Shown here piece after piece: positions 8,726 through 17,852 of a DNA stretch of 64,000 nucleotides. Each line of letters begins with the position of its first letter. Position 1 is the first letter of the stretch. The translations under genes were made by a program, and so were the position numbers. The stretch lies in contig WRLK01000002.1 in assembly GCA_009777635.1 (NCBI GenBank), forward strand, positions 44,610 through 108,609. The letters run 5' to 3'. Source of the DNA: Oscillospiraceae bacterium (GTDB lineage Bacteria > Bacillota > Clostridia > Oscillospirales > Ruminococcaceae). Under the pieces are notes generated by a model. It was not told where the DNA came from and did not search any database. It saw nothing but the letters and a program-made list of their open reading frames with translations.

Positions 8726-8731
8726 TGGGTA

Positions 8732-8760
8732 TTGATTTGTTTGATCTAATATAGTATAAT
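8732..8760 (+). promoter_or_regulatory. argC operon promoter
   Basis: TTGATT at 8732-8737, 17-bp spacer, TATAAT at 8755-8760, 48 bases before the argC start. Confidence 0.8.
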
Positions 8761-8808
8761 CATACATAACGTATATACTAAACTCCAAGTCTGAGAGGAG
8801 CTTTAAGT

Positions 8809-9843
8809 TTGATAAAAGCCGGAATCATAGGAGCAACGGGATACGCGGGGCTTGAAATCACACGCCTGCTTTTAGGGCATCCCAAAGCCGAAATTACCGC
8901 TGTAAGCTCTGTCAGCTTTACAGGCAGTAAGCTTCAGGAGGTCTATCCTTCCATGCGCGGCATTTTTGAAATGACGCTTCAGGACGACAGGGCCGTCATA
9001 GAAAAAAGCGACGTCGTGTTCGCATCGCTTCCCCACGGGCTTTCAGAGGGCATCGCGGCGGAGTGCTATGATAGCGGCAAGCTTTTCATCGATATGGGGG
9101 CCGATTTCAGGCTCAAAAACGAAGACGACTACAAGCAGTGGTATGATGGCGCGTACCAATCGAAAAAACTGCATGAAGAAGCCGTATACGGCTTGCCGGA
9201 GTTGTTCCGCGAGAGGATAAGCGGCGCCAAAATCATTGCGAATCCCGGATGTTACCCGACCTCCGTCGCTCTTGGGCTTGCGCCTCTGCTTAAAGCAAAC
9301 GCGATAGATTTGAGAAATATCATCATCGACTCAAAATCCGGCGTCACGGGCGCCGGCAGGACCCTTTCGCAAAACACGCATTTTCCTGATTGCAACGAGG
9401 CTTTTGCGCCTTATAAGGTCGCTGTGCATCGACACACGCCGGAAATGGAACAGACGCTTTCTGAAATTTCCGGTGAAAAGGTCACGGTAACGTTTGTTCC
9501 GCACCTTTTGCCGATAAACAGGGGAATCCTCTCAACCGTCTACACAATCCCGCACGACAAGCTTTCGGCGGAGGAATTATACGAAAAATTCAGCGCATTC
9601 TACAATATGGATAAATTCGTTAGAATATTACCATTAGGAGAAACAGCGAACCTGAAGAACGTAAAATACTCGAATTACTGCGATATTTCCCTTCATTTAG
9701 ACGAACGTTGCGGCCGCGTGATCATCGTCTCAGCGATCGACAACATGGTAAAGGGCGCGGCGGGGCAGGCCGTGCAGAATATGAACGTCGCCTGTGGATT
9801 TGAAGAGGATTTAGGACTTTTATTGATTCCGCCGGCATTTTAA
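8809..9843 (+). CDS. argC: N-acetyl-gamma-glutamyl-phosphate reductase
   Basis: Third step of arginine biosynthesis: reduces N-acetylglutamyl-phosphate to the semialdehyde with NADPH. 344 residues, normal length. The Rossmann motif GATGYAG lies at residues 8-14, and the catalytic Cys148 in IIANPGCYPTS. The start is a TTG at 8809 behind GAGAGGAG; no ATG fits the family N-terminus (MIKAGIIGATGYAG). First gene of argCJBDF, 26 bases before argJ. Preceded by a consensus promoter and paired ARG boxes. Confidence 0.96.
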   Translation: MIKAGIIGATGYAGLEITRLLLGHPKAEITAVSSVSFTGSKLQEVYPSMRGIFEMTLQDDRAVIEKSDVVFASLPHGLSEGIAAECYDSGKLFIDMGADFRLKNEDDYKQWYDGAYQSKKLHEEAVYGLPELFRERISGAKIIANPGCYPTSVALGLAPLLKANAIDLRNIIIDSKSGVTGAGRTLSQNTHFPDCNEAFAPYKVAVHRHTPEMEQTLSEISGEKVTVTFVPHLLPINRGILSTVYTIPHDKLSAEELYEKFSAFYNMDKFVRILPLGETANLKNVKYSNYCDISLHLDERCGRVIIVSAIDNMVKGAAGQAVQNMNVACGFEEDLGLLLIPPAF

Positions 9844-9869
9844 GAATTGTTATGACAGGAGGTTTTCGT

Positions 9870-11090
9870 ATGGATATAAAACAGGTTTCCGGAGGAGTCT
9901 GCGCGCCGCAGGGATTTGTGGCGGCGGGTATAAATTGCGGCATCACCGCACGGCAGGAGAAAAAAGACCTTGCGCTGATCTTCTCTAAAGCCGAAGCGAC
10001 GGCCGCCGCCGTTTATACTAAGAACCAAGTCCGGGCGGCGCCGGTCATCGTTACAAAATCGAATTTGGAAAACGGGCGCGCTCAGGCGGTCATCTGCAAT
10101 TCGGGAAACGCGAACGCCTGCAATACGGACGGAGAAAAGTCGGCGCTTGAAATGTGCGCATTGGCGGCGGAGCAGCTCAATATTACCCCGCAGGAGGTCA
10201 TCGTCGCGTCAACAGGCGTGATTGGGCAGAAGCTCAATATTGACTGCATCAAAAACGGCGTACCTGAGCTTTCCGCAAAGCTTTCCGAAACCGGAAGCAA
10301 TGACGCGGCCCACGCCATCATGACGACCGATACGGTCATGAAGGAGATCGCGGTGTCGTTTACTCTGGGCGGAAAAGAGTGCAAAATCGGCGGGATCGCA
10401 AAGGGAAGCGGCATGATACACCCGAATATGGCGACGATGCTCGCGTTTTTTACAACAGACGCCTGCGTCTCATCCGGGATGCTTAAGAAAGCCCTCAATA
10501 ATGCCGTCGAAAGCACGTTTAACATGATCAGCGTCGACGGCGATACTTCAACGAACGACATGGCGTGCATAATCGCGAACGGGCTTCTCAATAACGATGA
10601 AATTACCGGTGAAAATGAAGATTTCGAAGCGTTTTCGTTTGCGCTGATGTACTGCTGCATCTACCTTGCGCGGATGATGGCGAAGGACGGCGAAGGCGCC
10701 ACAAAGCTGATTGAATGTACCGTTGACGGCGCTTTCGATGAAAACGCCGCAAGGGCGCTTGCAAAGTCGGTGGTTTCGTCAAGCTTGTTTAAAGCGGCCA
10801 TGTTCGGCGCCGACGCGAACTGGGGCAGGGCGCTGTGCGCGCTCGGTTACGCCGGCGTGAGCTTCGATCCGAAAAAGGTATGGGTAAAATTCAAATCGGA
10901 AGCAGGCGAAATCCTTGTCTGCGAAAACGGCTCCGGCGTTGATTTTGACGAGGATAAAGCAAAGGAAATCCTGTCTGAGAAGGAGATTGAGGTTGTGATA
11001 CTGATGAATCAAGGCAGCGGCTCCGCCGTCGCGTGGGGCTGTGATTTGAGTTATGATTACGTTAAGATAAACGGGGATTACAGGTCATGA
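9870..11090 (+). CDS. argJ: Bifunctional glutamate N-acetyltransferase / ornithine acetyltransferase
   Basis: Moves the acetyl group from N-acetylornithine to glutamate, closing the cyclic arginine pathway; bifunctional members also use acetyl-CoA. 406 residues. Self-cleavage into alpha and beta chains should occur between Ala188 and the nucleophile Thr189 (KGSGMIHPNMATMLAFF). The ATG at 9870 is chosen because an AGGAGG ribosome site (9857-9862) is correctly spaced from it; the upstream in-frame ATG at 9852 would overlap that site. ArgJ explains why no separate argE or argA is present in this operon. Its stop overlaps the argB start (ATGA at 11087-11090), so coupled translation is likely. Confidence 0.96.
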   Translation: MDIKQVSGGVCAPQGFVAAGINCGITARQEKKDLALIFSKAEATAAAVYTKNQVRAAPVIVTKSNLENGRAQAVICNSGNANACNTDGEKSALEMCALAAEQLNITPQEVIVASTGVIGQKLNIDCIKNGVPELSAKLSETGSNDAAHAIMTTDTVMKEIAVSFTLGGKECKIGGIAKGSGMIHPNMATMLAFFTTDACVSSGMLKKALNNAVESTFNMISVDGDTSTNDMACIIANGLLNNDEITGENEDFEAFSFALMYCCIYLARMMAKDGEGATKLIECTVDGAFDENAARALAKSVVSSSLFKAAMFGADANWGRALCALGYAGVSFDPKKVWVKFKSEAGEILVCENGSGVDFDEDKAKEILSEKEIEVVILMNQGSGSAVAWGCDLSYDYVKINGDYRS

Positions 11091-11953
11091 TAGAGCTTTC
11101 AAACGCGGTTAAGGCGGACGTTTTGATCCAGGCCCTGCCGTATATCCAGAAATATTTCGGCAAGATCGTAGTCGTAAAATACGGCGGCAACGCGATGATC
11201 GACGAGGATTTAAAGCAAGCCGTGATGAACGACATCGTGCTGCTTTCGCTGATCGGTATCAAAGTCGTGCTTGTCCACGGCGGCGGCCCCGAAATCACCG
11301 AGATGATGGACAAAATCGGCCTTGAGTCAAAATTTGAGGGTGGGCTCAGACAAACCGACGGCGAAGCGATCAAGGTCGTACAGATGGTTCTCAGCGGAAA
11401 AACAAACAAAGACCTAGTCTACCGCCTGCAGTTAAGCGGCGGCAAAGCTATCGGCATCTGCGGCATAGACGGCGGCATGATCAAGGCCGAAAAGCTTAAC
11501 AGCGAGTATGATCTCGGTTATGTCGGCGAGATTTCCGGGATTGACTCCGGCATCATAACGGACCAGCTTGAGCGCGGGTATATCCCCGTTATCGCGACGC
11601 TCGGGTGCGATGGCAACGGCAATATCTACAACATCAACGCCGACACCGCCGCCGCGAGAATCGCAAGCGATCTAAACGCCGAAAACCTAATCCTGATGAC
11701 GGACATCCGCGGCCTTTTAAACGACAGGGACGACGAATCGACGCTGATACCCGTCGTGCACATCAGCGAGGTGCCGTCGCTTATAAAACAGGATATCATC
11801 ACGGGCGGCATGATTCCCAAGATCGAAAGCTGCGTGGAGTCAGTTAGGCGGGGCGTGAACAAGGCGTTTATCATAGACGGGCGCATACCGCACTCCATTT
11901 TGATAGAAATGATGACGGATGAGGGCATCGGCACGATGTTTACAAAAGATTAG
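11087..11953 (+). CDS. argB: Acetylglutamate kinase
   Basis: Phosphorylates N-acetylglutamate with ATP, the second step of arginine synthesis and in cyclic-pathway bacteria usually the arginine feedback point. 288 residues. The amino-acid-kinase motifs are present: VVVKYGGNAM near the N-terminus, VHGGGPEI, and the C-terminal 'DGRIPHSILIEM'. An N-terminal helix (SNAVKADVLIQALPYIQKYFGK) is the feature linked to hexameric, arginine-inhibited enzymes. Translationally coupled to argJ by ATGA overlap; 9 bases before argD. Confidence 0.96.
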   Translation: MIELSNAVKADVLIQALPYIQKYFGKIVVVKYGGNAMIDEDLKQAVMNDIVLLSLIGIKVVLVHGGGPEITEMMDKIGLESKFEGGLRQTDGEAIKVVQMVLSGKTNKDLVYRLQLSGGKAIGICGIDGGMIKAEKLNSEYDLGYVGEISGIDSGIITDQLERGYIPVIATLGCDGNGNIYNINADTAAARIASDLNAENLILMTDIRGLLNDRDDESTLIPVVHISEVPSLIKQDIITGGMIPKIESCVESVRRGVNKAFIIDGRIPHSILIEMMTDEGIGTMFTKD

Positions 11954-11962
11954 GAGGCCGCT

Positions 11963-13186
11963 ATGTATTTCTCGGAGCTTAAAAAACTTGACAAACAATA
12001 TATCGCAAACACATACAACCGCAGCGAGCTTGCCGCTGTAAGCGGTTTTGGCGCCGAATGCGCCGATTTCTCGGAGATTCGGTACATTGATTTTTCATCG
12101 GGGATAGGTGTAAACAGCTTGGGCTTTACAGATAAAGGCTGGGTAGACGCCGTAAAAGAGCAGCTCGATAAACTGGGGCACATCTCGAACCTGTACTATA
12201 CGCAGCCGCAGGTGGCGCTTGCAAAGGCGCTGTGCGAGCGCACCGGAATGTCGCGCGTATTTTTCGCAAACTCCGGCGCAGAGGCAAACGAGGGCGCCAT
12301 CAAAACCGCGCGTAAATATGCAAGCGACAAGTACGGCGGCGAACGTTATGAAATTATCACGCTGGAAAACTCATTTCATGGGCGCACGGTCACGACGCTT
12401 GCGGCGACGGGGCAGGATGCGTTCCACAAGAATTTTGGGCCGTTCACCCCGGGATTTGTCCACGCGAATGCGAATGACGCTGATGACTTGATTTCAAAGG
12501 TGAGCGATAAGACATGCGCCATTATGATTGAGTGCATCCAGGGCGAGGGCGGCGTGATACCGCTTCAAAAATGCTTTATCAAGGCCATAGCCGAAGTCTG
12601 CCGCGAAAGGGATATCCTGCTTATCACCGACGAGGTGCAGACCGGCGTGGGAAGAACGGGAAAATTTTTATGCGGTCAGCATTTCGGCGTAAAGCCGGAT
12701 ATCGTAACGCTTGCGAAAGGGCTTGGCGGCGGGCTTCCGATTGGGGCTGTGCTGTTTTCCGAAAAGACAAAGGACACGCTCGGCTTCGGCGACCACGCGA
12801 CGACCTTCGGCGGCAACCCAATCGTATGCGCAGGGGCCATGCGGGTCGTGGAGGCGATAGACGGTAAATTCCTTGATGAGGTCGTGGAAAAAGGCGCTTA
12901 CATCGAAGAGGTGTTACTTAAAATGCGCGGTGTAAAATCCGTCGGCGGCAAGGGCCTTATGCTCGGCATTGAGCTTGATGAGCCGCTCAGCTCCGCTGAA
13001 ACCGCTTCGGAATGCCTTAAGAACGGGCTTCTTATTTTAACGGCGAAGCACAAGCTTAGGATGCTGCCGCCGCTTATCATCGGTAAAAAGGAAATCGACG
13101 CGGGCCTTAAGATTTTACAACGCGTGCTGTGCGAAATCCTTGACAGGCCCGAAGAAACCGAAAACGAAAGGGATGGACATATTTGA
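11963..13186 (+). CDS. argD: Acetylornithine aminotransferase
   Basis: PLP-dependent class III aminotransferase converting N-acetylglutamate semialdehyde to N-acetylornithine. 407 residues. Shows the cofactor Asp in ITDEVQTGVGRTG (about residue 223) and the Schiff-base Lys252 in TLAKGLGGGLPIG, with the phosphate-binding NSGAEANEGAIK at about 103-114. RBS AGGAGG is 5 bases before the ATG. Its TGA overlaps the TTG start of argF. Related class III enzymes (ornithine or GABA aminotransferase) are excluded mainly by operon context. Confidence 0.95.
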   Translation: MYFSELKKLDKQYIANTYNRSELAAVSGFGAECADFSEIRYIDFSSGIGVNSLGFTDKGWVDAVKEQLDKLGHISNLYYTQPQVALAKALCERTGMSRVFFANSGAEANEGAIKTARKYASDKYGGERYEIITLENSFHGRTVTTLAATGQDAFHKNFGPFTPGFVHANANDADDLISKVSDKTCAIMIECIQGEGGVIPLQKCFIKAIAEVCRERDILLITDEVQTGVGRTGKFLCGQHFGVKPDIVTLAKGLGGGLPIGAVLFSEKTKDTLGFGDHATTFGGNPIVCAGAMRVVEAIDGKFLDEVVEKGAYIEEVLLKMRGVKSVGGKGLMLGIELDEPLSSAETASECLKNGLLILTAKHKLRMLPPLIIGKKEIDAGLKILQRVLCEILDRPEETENERDGHI

Positions 13187-14097
13187 AGCACCTGTTAAAG
13201 CTTTTAGACCTTACAACCGAGGAGATTATCGATATTTTAAACCTTGCCGACCAGCTTAAGTACGAGAGCAAGCACGGTATCCCGCACCATCATCTAAAAG
13301 GGAAAACGCTCGGTATGATATTCCAAAAGTCGTCTACGCGCACGCGCGTCTCGTTTGAGGTCGGGATGGTTCAGCTTGGCGGCTACCCGCTGTTTCTTTC
13401 CGCAAACGATTTACAGATTGGGCGCGGCGAGCCGGTTCAGGACACGGCGCGCGTGCTGTCGCGTTTCCTCGACGCAATCATGATCCGCACGTTCGCGCAA
13501 CAGGAGGTCGAGGATTTAGCCAAATACGGCGCGATACCCGTCATCAACGGGCTGACCGATTCGTTCCATCCATGCCAAGTACTCGCGGACCTTATGACCA
13601 TACGCGAGCACAAGGGCAAGCTTGAGGGCCTAAAGCTATGTTATATCGGAGACGGCAACAACATGGCGAATTCGCTTACCGTCGGCGGGCTTAAAACCGG
13701 CATGGAGGTTTCAATCGCCACCCCGAAAGGATACGAGCCCGCCGGGACGGTGCTTGATTTCGCAAAGGGGTTCGGTGAAAAGTTTAAGCTTGTAAACGAT
13801 ATCTTTGAAGCGGCGAAAGACGCGGACGTCGTCGTCACGGACGTTTGGGCGTCCATGGGGCAGGAGGGCGAAGCCGAAGCAAGGCAAAAGGCGTTTGCTG
13901 GATTCCAGGTAAACAAGGAGCTTCTAAAAGCCGCAAAGCCTGATGTAATGGTGCAGCATTGCTTGCCGGCGCACCGCGAGGAGGAGATTACCACGGAGGT
14001 TTTTGAAATGCACATAGACGAAATCCTTGATGAAGCTGAAAACAGGCTCCACGCGCAGAAAGCGGTCCTTGTAAAGCTCTTAAATCCCGACGTATAG
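13183..14097 (+). CDS. argF: Ornithine carbamoyltransferase
   Basis: Makes citrulline from ornithine and carbamoyl phosphate. 304 residues. Carbamoyl-phosphate site STRTR at 51-55, HPCQVLADL, and the ornithine-site HCLPAHREEE near the C-terminus are all present. Start is a TTG at 13183 overlapping the argD stop (TTGA), preceded by GAAAGGGATGG. Last gene of the operon; argG, argH and carAB are not in the window, so citrulline is finished elsewhere. A strong terminator follows 21 bases downstream. Confidence 0.96.
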   Translation: MKHLLKLLDLTTEEIIDILNLADQLKYESKHGIPHHHLKGKTLGMIFQKSSTRTRVSFEVGMVQLGGYPLFLSANDLQIGRGEPVQDTARVLSRFLDAIMIRTFAQQEVEDLAKYGAIPVINGLTDSFHPCQVLADLMTIREHKGKLEGLKLCYIGDGNNMANSLTVGGLKTGMEVSIATPKGYEPAGTVLDFAKGFGEKFKLVNDIFEAAKDADVVVTDVWASMGQEGEAEARQKAFAGFQVNKELLKAAKPDVMVQHCLPAHREEEITTEVFEMHIDEILDEAENRLHAQKAVLVKLLNPDV

Positions 14098-14118
14098 CAT
14101 AAAAGCCCGTTACACATT

Positions 14119-14156
14119 AAACTCCACCGGAAAATCATATCCGGTGGAGTTTTTAT
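14119..14156 (+). terminator. Terminator of the arg operon
   Basis: ACTCCACCGGA (14121-14131) pairs perfectly with TCCGGTGGAGT (14140-14150), followed by TTTTTAT. Confidence 0.92.
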
Positions 14157-14269
14157 ATTGGCTAACAATTTCTGGAGTGCCGGATTAAAAGTATTATAAA
14201 AAATATTAACGTATATAATAAGCTTATATCAATTTACAGGTTCTAAAATCAAATGATTGGATTTATAAA

Positions 14270-16507
14270 ATGAGCAAGCACAAAAAATGTTTCACCTTTT
14301 TCCTTATCTTACCCATAGTGCTGACGATGATTGCGCCTACGGCGTTCGCGGACTATTTTTCTGCGGATTATTTGGATTATTTCATCGACAAAGAAACCGT
14401 ATCCGCCGACAACGAAGGCCGCATTAAAACCGACAGCCCTATTGAAAAAGGCGAAGTCAGGACCGGCAAGAAGGTTTCGGTTTTTGACGCTTCCACGGGC
14501 GAATTTGAAATTACGCTGGAGGCACTCGGGCGGCGCTTCGAGACTACCGCCAAAAGGGAGGTCCCTGTTGTATACGACGTGGTATTCGTGCTTGACTACT
14601 CATCCGGCATGGACGCGGACGGCAAGCTTACAAGTATGAAATATGCGGCTATGAACGCAATCAACCAAATCCTTGGCAATAATACAAGCGAACATTATAA
14701 CCGCGCAGCCGTAGTGAGGTATGCCGACGGCGCGTCCACGCTCCTTAACTGGAGGCAGTCCGCCGTTAACTTCACCGACCTTCGCGGCAGGCCGGCAGGC
14801 TCCGAAACGGACAGCCGCACCAACACGATGGCCGGAATGAATCAGGCCTACCAATTACTAAACGCAAGGAGCGACGCCGATAAAGACAGCCGTCCTGCCA
14901 TTATCGTCCTTATGTCGGACGGTCAGCCGAACGGTTACTACGAAAATGCAACAAACCATGCTTTGGTTACAAGCGCCCACGCAAGCTACAGGACAACCGG
15001 CAACGGCATGACTGCCGACGCCGATAACAACAGCGTTTACTATACCATTGCATGTATTAAGAATATCCACGACACGATCAACGCTCCCGGTAAAATCAAA
15101 TTTCCCGGCGGCTTAGACGAATTCGACAGACTGACGATTTACTCCATCGGATTCGATTTAGACAGCTTTACGGGAACGCAAAGGGATTATGCATACGCCG
15201 TCTTGTATCCAAGCCCCGAAAATCTCGGCAAAAGCAGCCTGAGAACCGTAAGGGACAGGTTAGGCGCCGGATTTACAAACCCCGTGTCGGCTTATCTTTC
15301 CGCGGCTTCAGATTTAAGCTCCATCACCAAGGCGTTCACGCATATTATTGAGAGTATCGTCTACAACGACCCCATAGGCGGCAATATGGTGTTCTACGAC
15401 ATGATAGACGACGCTTTCGAGCTTGTTCACGATTCCTTCAGCCTAAACGGCGGTTCCGTGGGCGAAATTCCCGGCGGCGTGAGTATTACAGGCGGTTTGC
15501 TTAAGTGGAGCTTTTTGAATCTTGAAACACTGGACGCAAACGACCCGGCAGACGGCTGGATCGGCGAACGCACGCCCAGCTCCTTGCGCTTTCGCATAAG
15601 GCTTAAGGACAGCGCGCTTAACTGGGATAACGACGGCGTAATCCTTTATACAAATACTAAAAATTACAGTAAGGACAACACCGAAAACCCCAACTACGCC
15701 TATTTTGCCCCGCTTAGCAACAACCCTTACTATTATACGGCCTCAGGCACGGCAAGAAAAGAGGTGTCCGAATCCGGGCATGTAAGGCATAACCTTCTCA
15801 GCACAGGTATGCTTATGCTTGGCTTTAACGAGCCCGCTATGCCGTCCGTAAATCTTCGCATTCTCAAAGAGGTTCGAAACGCAAGCGGCCAGTGGGCGCC
15901 GTCTGCGAGCTTCACGGGCCCGGGCCGCGACATCGATTACCGCATCCGTGTATGGGGGGAGGCGGACAACGAAAATCTTAAATGGTCAATCTCGGGCAAT
16001 ATTGCCGATAATTTAAACCTTGCGCTTGACGGCAAGTTTGTCATCGGCAACGAATACGGGCTTAAAACCGAAGCTGTGTTCACATACACCCTTCCCCTTA
16101 CCGCCGGAACGCATGTCAACACGGCGCTGATAGAATTGATTGAATATCCCGAAACGGAGTTTCATGTTCCCGATTCTATCAGGGAATCGAGCGCCACTGT
16201 TATAATTGGCGAATCTGTCGTCATTCCTCCAGGCACGACGCCCGGTTCCAACCTTACGCCACGTCCCGTTCCAAGGCCCGGATATAATATACCGGACTTA
16301 GGCCCCGGCTTCTATATTATTCCTGATATGGACGTTCCTCTTACTGAATTACCGCCCGAAACTGTTGAGATCCCCGAAGAAAAGGTACCGCTCGAGGGCA
16401 ATCCTTATACCGGCGGCGCCAAAGTACCCGCGATGACGCTTCCTGTGTTTGGCGCATTGTTAATCGGAACCGGCGCTGTCCTTAAGCCGAGGGGAAAGAA
16501 GCGGTGA
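14270..16507 (+). CDS. Secreted VWA-domain surface protein with NPxTG-type sorting signal
   Basis: 745-residue protein. A signal peptide (about 1-27, cleavage after AFA) is followed by a von Willebrand factor A domain at about 97-360 with a MIDAS-like 'VFVLDYSSGMD' and 'VLMSDGQPNG'. A beta-rich, pilin-like region runs to about 650, then a proline-rich stretch. The C-terminus has NPYTG at 711-715, a hydrophobic segment and a KPRGKKR tail, the layout of a sortase cell-wall sorting signal, with NPxTG in place of LPxTG. It resembles adhesin or pilus-tip proteins of Gram-positive bacteria. No sortase or pilin gene lies nearby, so it appears to be a stand-alone gene. Likely role is adhesion; the ligand is unknown. 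Confidence 0.8.
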   Translation: MSKHKKCFTFFLILPIVLTMIAPTAFADYFSADYLDYFIDKETVSADNEGRIKTDSPIEKGEVRTGKKVSVFDASTGEFEITLEALGRRFETTAKREVPVVYDVVFVLDYSSGMDADGKLTSMKYAAMNAINQILGNNTSEHYNRAAVVRYADGASTLLNWRQSAVNFTDLRGRPAGSETDSRTNTMAGMNQAYQLLNARSDADKDSRPAIIVLMSDGQPNGYYENATNHALVTSAHASYRTTGNGMTADADNNSVYYTIACIKNIHDTINAPGKIKFPGGLDEFDRLTIYSIGFDLDSFTGTQRDYAYAVLYPSPENLGKSSLRTVRDRLGAGFTNPVSAYLSAASDLSSITKAFTHIIESIVYNDPIGGNMVFYDMIDDAFELVHDSFSLNGGSVGEIPGGVSITGGLLKWSFLNLETLDANDPADGWIGERTPSSLRFRIRLKDSALNWDNDGVILYTNTKNYSKDNTENPNYAYFAPLSNNPYYYTASGTARKEVSESGHVRHNLLSTGMLMLGFNEPAMPSVNLRILKEVRNASGQWAPSASFTGPGRDIDYRIRVWGEADNENLKWSISGNIADNLNLALDGKFVIGNEYGLKTEAVFTYTLPLTAGTHVNTALIELIEYPETEFHVPDSIRESSATVIIGESVVIPPGTTPGSNLTPRPVPRPGYNIPDLGPGFYIIPDMDVPLTELPPETVEIPEEKVPLEGNPYTGGAKVPAMTLPVFGALLIGTGAVLKPRGKKR

Positions 16508-16522
16508 CAAAAATTTGTGCGG

Positions 16523-16556
16523 CAAAAAACGGGACGCGGCTATCGCGTCCCGTTTG
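16523..16556. terminator. Bidirectional terminator between convergent genes
   Basis: ACGGGACGCG (16529-16538) pairs with CGCGTCCCGT (16544-16553). The A-run on the left gives the minus-strand transcript a strong U-tail; on the plus strand the T run is short. Confidence 0.8.
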
Positions 16557-16565
16557 CTGTTGCTG

Positions 16566-17708
16566 CTATTCTTTTTTCAACGCTCTCAGCTCTTCCATCC
16601 GGATGTCCGCGTCGCGCTTTAGCTGCTGCGTAATGGCCGGGCTCGTTTTTGCCATATAGAAAAACTTTCTCGCGTTTTCGATATCGCCTGTCCGCGCATA
16701 CAAATCGCCGATTACATAGCAGTATTGCGGCATATGCTGCGGCGAAATATTAAAATGCTCATAGGAATAAAGATAATTGTCAAGGGACTTTTGGCTTGCG
16801 TAAAGGAAAAGGTTGTTGTCGCCCGCGTCCTGATAAAGGCGGCTGATTTTTTGCCAGAGGCTTGCCACAATCATCTGGTATTGGTCAAAGCATACCTCGG
16901 CGCACAAAACCGCGAGGTAATATCCCGCAAAAACCGTGAACGTATCGCGCTCCAAGCCTGTTTTTACATACATATCAAGCTTGTATGGCCCGATTTTCCT
17001 GTTTACGCCGTCGGACAGCTTTTTCGAGACCGTGGGAAACCGGTCGCCCGACGCGCTGTAAAAGCAGCTCGGACATGTGATAACCTCGTAATAAAGCGGC
17101 TCTATTTCCTTATAGCGGGTGCGCTTGTCAGGATCGATGCGATCAAGCCTCAAACGCGAAGAAATCAGGAAAAGGATACTGAAAATATGCCCGCAAAGAG
17201 GGCATGTGCTGCTTTCCTCCTGAAGAACCTCGTTTTCGTTTGTAAGCGGCAGCTCGTAGCTTCCGTGGCCTTCCGGAAAAAGCTTGCTTCTTCTTGACGC
17301 CGCCGGTTTTCCGTGGGCTCCGGCGAGCTTTATAAGCTCAGTCTCGGCAGAAGAAAGCCTCTTTAATATGTTCTCTACAATATTTACCGCGACGTCGGGC
17401 TGTGCTGCGAGAAAATCGCTTAAGTTGCGGCGTGTGACGATCAGTACGACCGTGTCCGCAAGGGCTACGAGAGATTCGCGGTAATCCATGTTTAAAAACA
17501 GCGCAAACTCGCCCCAGAAATCCCCCTTGTTCAGCACCTTCATCATGACTTCGTCGCCAAGCTTGAAGTTCTTGTAGACGCCGGTACTTCCCTGAAGGAT
17601 AAAAAACATGCTTTTTGTATTGGGATCGTTCGCGGTTGCTATCACGCTACCTTTCGGGTATCTTGCAATATTCGACGACATAAAATTCGCATCCGGCAAA
17701 TCAGCCAC
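16566..17708 (-). CDS. Cyclic-nucleotide-binding / DUF2225 / TPR protein
   Basis: 380-residue cytoplasmic protein. Residues about 10-120 form a CRP-like cyclic-nucleotide-binding fold; the phosphate cassette region reads 'GDFWGEFALFLNMDYRESLVAL', with the expected GE and R. A DUF2225-like zinc region follows, with CPLC (about 178) and CPSC (about 215) pairs. The C-terminal 130 residues are helical and TPR-like ('YCYVIGDLYARTGDIENARKFFYMAK'). There is no HTH, so this is not a transcription factor of the CRP type. It may sense a nucleotide and act through protein contacts; that is inference. Single gene, convergent with the VWA protein. Confidence 0.78.
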   Translation of the reverse strand: MADLPDANFMSSNIARYPKGSVIATANDPNTKSMFFILQGSTGVYKNFKLGDEVMMKVLNKGDFWGEFALFLNMDYRESLVALADTVVLIVTRRNLSDFLAAQPDVAVNIVENILKRLSSAETELIKLAGAHGKPAASRRSKLFPEGHGSYELPLTNENEVLQEESSTCPLCGHIFSILFLISSRLRLDRIDPDKRTRYKEIEPLYYEVITCPSCFYSASGDRFPTVSKKLSDGVNRKIGPYKLDMYVKTGLERDTFTVFAGYYLAVLCAEVCFDQYQMIVASLWQKISRLYQDAGDNNLFLYASQKSLDNYLYSYEHFNISPQHMPQYCYVIGDLYARTGDIENARKFFYMAKTSPAITQQLKRDADIRMEELRALKKE

Positions 17709-17852
17709 CAGCCTTTTTCGTTACTAAATTAGCATTCGTATTAAGAATACCATATAAAAAAAGAATCCACAACAATAAAACCGGCGTTTTGGGTTTTATA
17801 GCCAATTTTTTTAAAAAATATACTCCGTCATATGTACCGGCAAACTCCCCGT

